Below are positions 1-7,349 of a stretch of DNA of 64,000 nt, in pieces. A program made the translations under genes and the position numbers. Under the pieces are notes generated by a model that worked only from the letters and a program-made list of their open reading frames with translations, did not search any database and was not told where the DNA came from. Position 1 is the stretch's first letter; each line of letters opens with the position of its first letter. The stretch comes from Ipomoea triloba (taxonomy: Eukaryota; Streptophyta; Magnoliopsida; Solanales; Convolvulaceae): assembly GCF_003576645.1 (NCBI RefSeq), contig NC_044927.1:12918215-12982214 (forward strand). The letters are read 5' to 3'.

Positions 1-215
1 AAGATGTTATGTTATATGTATACACATATATGTTGTGTATCATATATGTTTATTATGTGACATGGGAAAGGTGATACGTGTTACCATGACTACTGAGTAA
101 ATGATAAGGGGGGTAATGTCAGATTTCCTTGAGAATGAATCAATGTCGTTAAAGAGAAAAGAGAAGGAAAACCCATATGTTTCTGGCGAGTTGATGAGGA
201 CCTTGATTGACCTAC

Positions 216-323
216 GGGAGGGCTTAAATGCCATGGCCCAGTGGTTTTGTTTATGTCCCTTGACAAACCTCATGGGAGGGCTTAAAGTGCCATGGCCCAG
301 TGGTTTTGTTTATGCCGTATGAC
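216..323 (+). repeat. 58-bp tandem duplication inside the T1 LTR
   Basis: Two units starting GGGAGGGCTTAAA (216-273 and 274-323) follow each other with few differences. The related LTR T2 has only one such unit (near 32440), so this is a local duplication in T1. Confidence 0.8.
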
Positions 324-995
324 ATGCAATTCATACTGAGGGCGAAGTCTATTCGCCGAGTACTGTATCACTCGTAAGTTGCGGTTTGCGGGGGTGTGCA
401 CACTTAAGTATGGTTACTCATGAGATATCGGGCAAGATTCGTTTCAACGAACCTAGTTAGGCCAACTAGGATTCATTTTAACGATCCGGTATAGTCCAAG
501 GGAATCGATAAGATACAGGGGGATGCCAGACATTGACCCCGAGTCGAGACCCAAGTGGAAAGGAGGGGACAAGATTGGTTGCTCCTAAGGCCTCAAGCTC
601 TCAAGTTAAGGAAACTAAGGATATTTTTTTTATAATAAATGGTAGTTACGCTGTAACTACGAGAGAAGAGAAAGGTGTTAAGGGCTAGCACTGAAGTATG
701 CTAGCGAATTCGCTTTCTTGAGATGATTAGTAAGGAAATTTCCCCGTGATGAGGGACTGAAAGGAAAAATGATGAGTGGGAAAGATTAGAAGTTTTACAG
801 CAGAAAAACTTATGATTTTCAATATCTATTTGTATTCTCAAATGATTTTTGTCCTATTACATGGGAAAATTTCTTGGTAAGAAAGAATAAAGTTTTTAAC
901 ATCTTGGTTTTCAAAACCTTTATTTACTTTCGGGAAACCAATGGATTTCCTTGCTTAGCCGTTGTGCTAACTACACTTCAATGTGTTGTTTTCAG

Positions 996-1421
996 ATGGA
1001 GTCCAGCGTTAGTTCTTGCAGCCCGACGAACTCCCCTAGTTCGTCGGAAGATGTGGGTCGTGGCATAGACTACGACGTTTTTGTGCAGCAGATGAGTGGT
1101 GCCGACCCTTATGCCCCTGGCTATGCTCCTACAGCTCCCAACAGCTCACTGGCAGTAGATAGTTTTCTTCCTATTCCCGAGGGTCCTGATGTACATGCCA
1201 CTTTTGGTTTTTACCCCATCGAGGTGCTAGTGGGAAGTAATCCCCTAGAGTTTATCGTTTATTACCCTTACCCGTGGGACCCGAGTCCTCGCGAGTATTG
1301 GGAGGAGTGGTCTATGGTCATGGTCACTTCTCGTTTCCTAGACCATATCACATGGTTCGAAGGGGATTGACACCTGGTCTGGGGTGAGTTTACGGGTCCG
1401 GTGTATCGCCAGATTGAGTAG
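996..1421 (+). pseudogene. LTR-encoded ORF, copy 1, one nonsense codon
   Basis: A 142-codon frame starts at ATG 996 and is closed by TAG at 1419-1421; a TGA at 1368-1370 cuts it to 124 residues. T2 has TGG at that place, so the stop is a secondary nonsense change. The protein is Ser-rich at the N terminus, then has DYD-VQQM, DPYAPGYAP and a C-terminal half rich in Tyr, Pro and Trp (FYP-EVL, PLEFI-YYPYPW). I see no known domain, signal peptide or membrane segment. The ATG directly follows a 3' splice-site-like sequence: CTAAC, a T-rich run, then TTTCAG. A GGTAAG donor-like site lies at 876-881, so the ORF may be reached by splicing from LTR transcription. Comparison with 33242-33666 shows mostly third-position changes, which suggests it was once under protein-level selection. 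Function unknown. Confidence 0.7.
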
Positions 1422-1731
1422 GCAGGATACCCGGAAGGTCTGTAGGGGTTTATCCCTTTTTGTGTAAATATTATGTAGCCAGGGGAGTGACTGATCCTGA
1501 ACTTATGTTTTGGCCGTTGGGCAAAAACCTCGGTGCATACTCTGTAAATATTTATATATATATATATATGTATGTATATTATCTCAAAGTGAGTGGTTGT
1601 GTTTGTTGAGTGAAGTTTCTTTTAGCCTGTGCACCTAGAGCGGGGTCTGTCAAGAGAATGATAGAACTCGTTTTGGGTGTGGCGGTAACTCCTTGGGTTG
1701 TACGGTAAGCCAGCTCGGGGGTGTTACAAAG

Positions 1732-1744
1732 TGGTATCAGAGCC
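1732..1744 (+). promoter_or_regulatory. Primer-binding site, tRNA-iMet type (T1)
   Basis: TGGTATCAGAGCC begins three bases after the LTR end. It is complementary to the 3' end of plant initiator tRNA-Met, the usual minus-strand primer of Tekay/Del and many other plant LTR elements. Confidence 0.9.
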
Positions 1745-2166
1745 TAGGTAGTGTCATAACCTAGGTTACGCCAGAGCCTTAATTTGAGTCAGCCTAAGTT
1801 GTTAAGACTGCCCTAAGTCACTATTTCAGCTAAGGTTAAGTATGAGCTTCTGGAGCAGAGCAGGAGACCAGGCAGCATAAAAAGGGGGTACCTCATCTGT
1901 ACCTTACAGAATCTCTTGATTCTGGTTGATTGAAGATTTGATATGTATTTGTGATTGCTTGCATGTGCTAATCATTGCTTATGATTATTGCAAGTAGGGT
2001 TGATAACATACTGCATGACTAACTGCTATGCTAAAAGAGGCATCTGTTTGAAATAGGGGGAGTTGCCCTATAAGACTTGAGTAGTTACTAGGCTAATTGC
2101 TTAGCTAGTTAACTTCTTAAGAATTCCTATCTTTTGGACACTAACTTGTAACTGTCGTTTAGTGAA

Positions 2167-2838
2167 ATGCCTCCCAGACGAAACGTACCTGCTGGGGATA
2201 GCAATGATGTCTCGGCGATGGACCGTATGGCCATGGCAATGGAACAGATGGCTGAGTTCATGATGGCTCAGCAAGTTCATAATCAAGCCCAAGTGCAACC
2301 ACGGGTCGATGTTACTAAAGCCATAGCAGCTAGACAACCACCATTTTATGCGGGGGAAGAAGACCCGGTGATCCTTGAAGAATGGATCAGAACATTTGAT
2401 AAACTGCTAAACGCTGTGAATTGTCCTGAGGTACAGCGAGTGTCTTCTGCAGTATACTACCTGACTAAAGTTGCGGACAACTGGTGGGCAACGGTTGGAC
2501 CTGACCTTCTACAAGACCCAGAATTTGGCTGGGAAGAGTTCAAGGCGGAATTAAGAGGTCAGTTCTACACTGAACGAATTAAGGGCATCAAGTGTGAAGA
2601 ATTTTTGCGGCTGAAACAACAAGGAACAACGGTGCAAGATTATCATGACAAGTATGTTGAGTTGATGAGATTTGCTCAGGACATCGTACCTGACGAGGCA
2701 AGCAAGGCGAGGAGATTTGTAAGAGGATTAGATTGGGGAGTGAGAAGTGCAATCGCACCATTTATGTGCTCTACTCTCAGGGAAGCATATAACAGAGCGT
2801 CCGATCATTACCAGGTGTATCTTGACCAGCAAGCAGTC
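2167..2838 (+). pseudogene. Gag of T1, 3' truncated
   Basis: The ORF opens with MPPRR and contains a retrotransposon Gag (capsid) domain from about residue 55: PPFYAGEEDP, LEEWIR-FDK, a WW pair, GWEEFKAELR-QFY, then VQDYHDKYVEL-RFAQ. It is clearly related to the TekH Gag (36767-37927), which shares PPFYAGEEDP and FGWE-FK. The start is the first ATG after the leader. Relative to TekH it lacks the C-terminal zinc-knuckle region, because at about 2839 the frame runs into the LTR of AthB1 and stops at 2844. Protease, RT and integrase of this copy are not in the window. It would have formed virus-like particles in the cytoplasm; this copy is dead. Confidence 0.85.
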
Positions 2839-3393
2839 TATTAGGGTGTTTTGTCACGTCTGTAGCATCCTTACATGATAAATTATGCTCATAAATGCTT
2901 GAAAATCACTAACTAACACACAGAAGCTACTTTTAGCCTAAAAGAGGTGAAACAAAAGCCCCGGGAGCAAATAGGAGCAAAAGTTAAGCTTAAAGAGCGA
3001 ACCAGGCAAGAACGGAGCCCCGGAGGACCCAACAGGATGGCCACACGCGTGTGAACGTGCGTGGAAATAATCCAGTAGCCTCCCACGCACACTCACACGC
3101 GTGTGAGCAGGCATGGAGACTGCACTGCGCTAATTTGGATTAGGGTTGCCTTTTCGGAGACTATTTAAACCCCTTTGATAGATTTTCAAAGGAGGTTCAA
3201 AGAGGTTCCTAGAAATTTAGTTTTCCCTTTCCTTAGTTTTTCTTTTGGAGAACTTTCTCCATTTTCTTAGTTTTTCATTTCTTAGATTAGATCAATCTCC
3301 ATTGTAGAAGACTACAAAGCTTGGATTGAAGATTTACTTCACTCTAGGTGATCTCTATTTCATTTCTAATATATTTAGTTATCTTGTTCTTGG
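2839..3393 (+). repeat. AthB1 5' LTR, first piece
   Basis: Starts at LTR position 36 relative to the 3' LTR at 24302. It carries the CTCACACGCGTGTGAG palindrome (3092-3107) and a TATA-like TATTTAAA (3162-3169), the probable promoter. It is interrupted at the CTTGG of 3389-3393 by AthA and resumes at 18897. Confidence 0.85.
3092..3169 (+). promoter_or_regulatory. AthB1 LTR promoter module: palindrome plus TATA-like box
   Basis: A 16-base perfect palindrome CTCACACGCGTGTGAG lies within CACGC/GCGTG-rich sequence and is followed about 55 bases on by TATTTAAA. The same order recurs in the AthB2 LTRs (TATTTAAA at 52342-52349 and 60783-60790) and in the internal modules described below. Confidence 0.55.
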
Positions 3394-4663
3394 TGATAAG
3401 CACCAAGAATAGCACTTATAAGGGGTCTTTATTAGATTAAAAGCGCATCATTTTGACATCCAATTACAACAATTGCATGCATTTCAGCTCAAATGCAATC
3501 AATTTCTTCTAACAACATTTCTAGAAAGAGTTTTGAAGTATTTCACAGGTTGGAGAGGGATTTGAAGCTAAAATAGAGCAAAAGACAAACAAGCAAAAAT
3601 GCAGTAGCGTCCCACGCAGCCTCACACGCGTGTGGCTAGGCGTGGAATCATTCCAGAGAGCCACCACGCCACTCACATGCGTGTGAGCAAGCGTGGTCGG
3701 GCCAAGGGCTATTTTGGGAAATTTGTTCCTTTTCTTTGTCACCTATATAAATCCCTTTTGCCCTAAACCAAAAGAGGGGGAGTAGATAAGAAAATTGATA
3801 GAATAGGGTAGATAGATCTAGAGGGTTTTCTCCCCTCTTGGGAGAAAATTCCTTCCTTTCATAGTTTAGAATAGATCAAGGGCAAGAATGAAGATTGGGA
3901 TTTCAAGATCAAGGTTGTAATACCCCTTTTTCAAGGGTGGTAACCATTATCTTCAATTTCTAATTCAATACTTGTTTCTTTGAATTTTCCCTTCTTGTTC
4001 TTGTTTCTGAGCATGCTAGAGTAGATTAGATAGGGGATTGGTGGCCCCATGGTAGATTTATGTGGATGTTTAATATTATTGCTTTGAATTGCGAATTGCT
4101 TGCTTATTGGATGTTGAACTTGTGTGGATGATGTTCTTCAAGCTTTGTGCCTTTTGTGGCCACATTAGGTAGCAAACCCTAAGGAAGTGAGTGTGTGCGC
4201 GATAGCGGCTACTCACGAGTCTAACTCACCCACATCTCCGCTCTTAGTTCGAAAGGACAAGATCCGAGAGGAGTGGTAGACAAAGTGTTCGATGAAATGC
4301 CCCAACCGAATGGGGATGTGGGAGTCCAAAGTGTGACGCCACTTGGTAGTGTGCCATGAACTCCCTAGTCTATTCCACGACTTGCACTCGCAAAACCGAC
4401 CAAAGATAAACCACATGGAAAAGCCTAAAGCCCCAATCTCTACTTTACTTTTCTTTACTTTAAACAACCTTTATCAACCTTACCCTCTTACCAATGAATC
4501 CAACCCCTAGCCATTCCCGTAACTCTTTTCCTTCAACCTCTTAGATGCCAACACACCCATTCGATTCCCATTCGTCATTCTTGAGAGACACGGCACTCGA
4601 GGAGTCTTGACTCTTCGTTTTACCACCTTCACATTCACTCACCCCATACCCACAGCTCTGTCA
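3394..4663 (+). repeat. AthA 5' LTR (1270 bp)
   Basis: TGATAAG...TGTCA ends. It contains CACACGCGTGTGG-type palindromes (about 3615-3695) and TATATAAA at 3744-3751. The 3' LTR is the same length apart from a 35-bp duplication and differs at few positions, which points to a fairly recent insertion. Confidence 0.9.
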
Positions 4664-4666
4664 AAA

Positions 4667-4684
4667 TGGCGCCGTTGCCGGGGA
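4667..4684 (+). promoter_or_regulatory. Primer-binding site, tRNA-Asp type (AthA)
   Basis: TGGCGCCGTTGCCGGGGA, three bases after the LTR end, complements the 3' end of plant tRNA-Asp. This PBS is characteristic of Athila and some Tat elements. Confidence 0.92.
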
Positions 4685-4831
4685 TGGCAAACGGTTTCGA
4701 ATAGTGTTGACATCTTAGAAGTAGAATTTTAAGAGTTCTTGAATTGCTTTCTTTTTGTTTATTTTATTTTCTTATTTTTTCTATTTGTTTGAAGAAGTGA
4801 GCTTATATTATCTTGAATATCTTGTGCTCAC

Positions 4832-4853
4832 TTGCAACTACTTTTAGTTGCAA
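4832..4853 (+). other. Leader hairpin before AthA ORF1
   Basis: Arms TTGCAACTA and TAGTTGCAA enclose the loop CTTT, about 80 bases upstream of the ORF1 start. Equivalent hairpins occur at 7296-7317, 53445-53468 and (minus strand) 48451-48470; in AthB2 the arms differ but still pair. A packaging or dimerisation role is possible but is only inference. Confidence 0.6.
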
Positions 4854-4933
4854 AATTATTTGTTGTTGGCTAAGCTATTGTGCAGGAAATTCTCTTTAAT
4901 CAAACCTCTTGAAGCTTGCCAATAAGTGCTAAA

Positions 4934-6601
4934 ATGAATCCCCATGATTACCCACACCATGGAGGACAATCCTATACAAATCCTCCAATCCAACCATATC
5001 ACTATTACCCCCATTCCACCTATACTTACCCTCCACCAACATACCATTACCCACGTCCATACCATTACCCAATTCCACCAACATATCAATTACCACCTCC
5101 ATATCACTATCCAATCCATACACCAAATCATCACCTACGACCTTATGAAACACCACCTCCACAATTCCAAGACACTTACCCTTCACAACCACCAAATTCA
5201 CAAGAAATTGACTCATTAAGCTCTAAACACATATCTCAAAACATAGAGAGTAAGCTTGCGCAAATGATGCAACAACTTGATCAAAGCTATACTCCCGAGT
5301 CAAATTCATTTCCCAATTCCAAACTAAACACCTACTACCCACCTCCATCACAAAACCACAAAGAAAACAATATCACTTATTCCTTTGAAACACTACCCTC
5401 TTACCCATATAATACCCATATAGATCCTTGCGATTATATCCCACCGGCTACCGATGAAATTGAAATTCTAAAAGCAAAAATTGACGAATTCACTAGGATG
5501 GCCAAGGAGGATACAGCTAAACTAAAAGCCGAAATCAAGAGCGAACTAAAGGACTATCTAGCTACCCTCCGGAAAGAAGGACTTCCGCTAGAAGAAGTTG
5601 AAACGAAGATGCTATCCATGATGGAGGAGCTCATGAAGATGAATGAGCCCCGAGTTAACTCTATCGTCATGGATGACATCCCCACTTTGGAAGCCCATCC
5701 AAGGATTGTACAAGAGGTCGAAAACGCACAAAATTCTAGGGAAGAGGAGAATGTTGAAGAGAAAGTAGATTGTTATGCCCCGGTGCTTGAAGAAGTTCCA
5801 ATTTTCGGGTTGGAAAATCAAAACGAGGAAGAGATGGAGAGTGAGGATGAGAACATCGAAATAGTATGGGAAGATGAAGAGCCAAAATATGGTAAAATTC
5901 CTAATCCTCTTTGTGATAATAATCTCGAAAATCCTTGTGCTCTTTTTGAAAACACCCTTGACACTTGTGTGAATGACTCCCTTTGCATTAATATTTTCAT
6001 CACGTGTGATTATGATTGCTTTAAATTTCGGGAGGATGATTCCATGAAAAATTTTGATGTATTGACTTATGACTATAAGGATTCTCTTTTGTTTAAACAT
6101 GAGTATGATTGCTTTAACTTTTTAGAAGATGAATCCTTTGTCTTGGGTGAGAATGAGTTGGTGAGTGAAGGGGATGATGCTTCATTCTATTCGTGTGAGA
6201 GTGTGAGTGATTTTTCTAATCCAATAGAGTGGAGTGATGAAGAAAAGGAGTGTGAGGAAGAGATGGTAGGAGATGATAGGTCTTTCACGTTCAATCTTAT
6301 GGAAAAAGTTGAGTGGAGAGAGTTGACCACACTCGAAATTGAGGAAGGGTGTGAGGAGATATGGTTTGAAAGATACGAGAAAATCTTTAGGGGGAGAAGA
6401 GAGGAAAAAGAAAAGGGAATAGACACCATCCTAGAAGAATTAAGGAGGGTGTTTAATGCTAAAGTTTTTCCAATCATGCATGTTGTTATTCCTTTATCTT
6501 TGTGGGTATTCAAGGATGTTTCCCACCTTGGGACATTCCTTGAAGCCAAGGTTCACAGGACGCTTGGTCGGGTCCCAAAATCTGTGTGCCATGAAGGATA
6601 G
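4934..6601 (+). CDS. AthA ORF1: acidic Tyr/Pro-rich protein, unrecognised
   Basis: An intact frame of about 555 residues sits in the gag position. I chose ATG 4934 because the homologous start region at 48386 (minus) aligns there; upstream codons are not ATG. The first ~95 residues are low-complexity Tyr/Pro/His (YHYP-type repeats). Residues about 170-235 form a likely coiled coil (DEIEILKAKIDEF...KAEIKSELKDYL). The rest is very acidic, with the motif EDENIEIVWEDEE and spaced Cys and Phe, and it ends LEAKVHRTLGRVPKSVC. There is no capsid domain, zinc knuckle, protease or RT. The acidic half and C-terminal motif also occur in ORF2, so the two are paralogues; AthD has two more relatives. It may stand in for Gag or be captured sequence. 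Function unknown. Confidence 0.75.
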   Translation: MNPHDYPHHGGQSYTNPPIQPYHYYPHSTYTYPPPTYHYPRPYHYPIPPTYQLPPPYHYPIHTPNHHLRPYETPPPQFQDTYPSQPPNSQEIDSLSSKHISQNIESKLAQMMQQLDQSYTPESNSFPNSKLNTYYPPPSQNHKENNITYSFETLPSYPYNTHIDPCDYIPPATDEIEILKAKIDEFTRMAKEDTAKLKAEIKSELKDYLATLRKEGLPLEEVETKMLSMMEELMKMNEPRVNSIVMDDIPTLEAHPRIVQEVENAQNSREEENVEEKVDCYAPVLEEVPIFGLENQNEEEMESEDENIEIVWEDEEPKYGKIPNPLCDNNLENPCALFENTLDTCVNDSLCINIFITCDYDCFKFREDDSMKNFDVLTYDYKDSLLFKHEYDCFNFLEDESFVLGENELVSEGDDASFYSCESVSDFSNPIEWSDEEKECEEEMVGDDRSFTFNLMEKVEWRELTTLEIEEGCEEIWFERYEKIFRGRREEKEKGIDTILEELRRVFNAKVFPIMHVVIPLSLWVFKDVSHLGTFLEAKVHRTLGRVPKSVCHEG

Positions 6602-6643
6602 GCCACTTTACGTCTGGGCAGGAGACGTAAAACCATGGCGCAC

Positions 6644-6660
6644 TTGGGAGGCAGTCCCAA
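6644..6660 (+). other. Post-ORF hairpin after ORF1
   Basis: TTGGGA and TCCCAA arms around GGCAG lie 43 bases after the ORF1 stop. It belongs to the family of hairpins that follow each Athila-type ORF in the window (9926-9943, 56142-56159; minus strand 51382-51398 and 63711-63727). Confidence 0.55.
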
Positions 6661-6859
6661 TGTTATCTTACTTTTTCTTAAAGTTTCTCTTGTTTTATGT
6701 AGTATGTTTTACTTAGTTTTATTTCAATAATGTTTCTATAACCTCGGTTGAGCTAACAAGTACAGATTAAACACCCGAGAGTTATAAGTTGCCCGAAATC
6801 AGTTGACAAACATCATCACTAACGAAGGAAGGAAGGGAAACCAAGGTAAGCTTTGCACA

Positions 6860-7050
6860 GCACGGTTTCCACGCCACCACCACGCGTGTGGCTAGGCGTG
6901 GAAAACTTCCAGAGAGCTGCCACGCCGCTCACACGTGTGTGAGTAGGTGTGGGAATAAACCAGAGAGCTCCCACGCCTACCACCACGCGTGGCAGCGTGC
7001 GTGGACGGGCACCAGATTTTTCGCGGATTTTTGCGCGAAGTGGTTTAAAA
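6860..7050 (+). promoter_or_regulatory. AthA internal GC/palindrome module before ORF2
   Basis: Three CACGC...CACGCGTGTGG...GCGTGG units are followed by TTTAAAA (7044-7050). This is the layout of the AthA LTR promoter (3605-3751), yet it is internal and no LTR end is visible beside it. It may be a second promoter driving ORF2; this is inferred from position and architecture only. Confidence 0.45.
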
Positions 7051-7295
7051 CCCTTTCCTTGCTTCATTTCTTCCTCACCATGAGCAAGAACTCTCCCAAG
7101 CTGAAAATATACACTTTCTAAGCATTTCCTTCCAAGTCTCTCAACTTTTTTCAAAGATCTTAAGTCATTTCCAAGGTATGAACATGAGCAAGTGTTCAAG
7201 TTAGAGAGTCTAACTCCCCCTTTTTCTTTCTATTTTTGCAATTTACTTTGTTTACGTTTTAATCTTTTTGTCATTTCAATTGCTACTACTCTCAC

Positions 7296-7317
7296 TTGCA
7301 ACTACTTCTAGTTGCAA
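7296..7317 (+). other. Leader hairpin before ORF2
   Basis: TTGCAACTA and TAGTTGCAA arms around CTTC. The arms are identical to those of the ORF1 leader hairpin; only the loop differs by one base. Its presence suggests that ORF2 originally followed a PBS of its own element (AthE). Confidence 0.6.
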
Positions 7318-7349
7318 AACACTCTCTTGTTTTTGTGTTGATAGGTTGA

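Larger units (their letters stand above)
1..1728 (+). mobile_element. T1: 3' part of a Tekay/Del-like LTR (5' LTR)
   Basis: This is the downstream half of a long Ty3/gypsy LTR that runs off the left edge. It ends GGGGTGTTACA just before a tRNA-iMet primer-binding site, as in Tekay/Del chromoviruses. It aligns with the 3' half of the solo LTR T2 (30834-34052): both share a 17-base GGCGAA...TTCGCC hairpin (341-357 and 32501-32517), a short coding ORF, an AT microsatellite and the LTR end. The upstream half lies outside the window. Confidence 0.85.

Noticed and set aside
4213..4467. 84-residue minus-strand frame, repeated at 18446-18700
   Set aside because: It is conserved only because both copies lie in the two LTRs of AthA. 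It has no plausible composition or upstream signals, and the region is the conserved non-coding part of the LTR.
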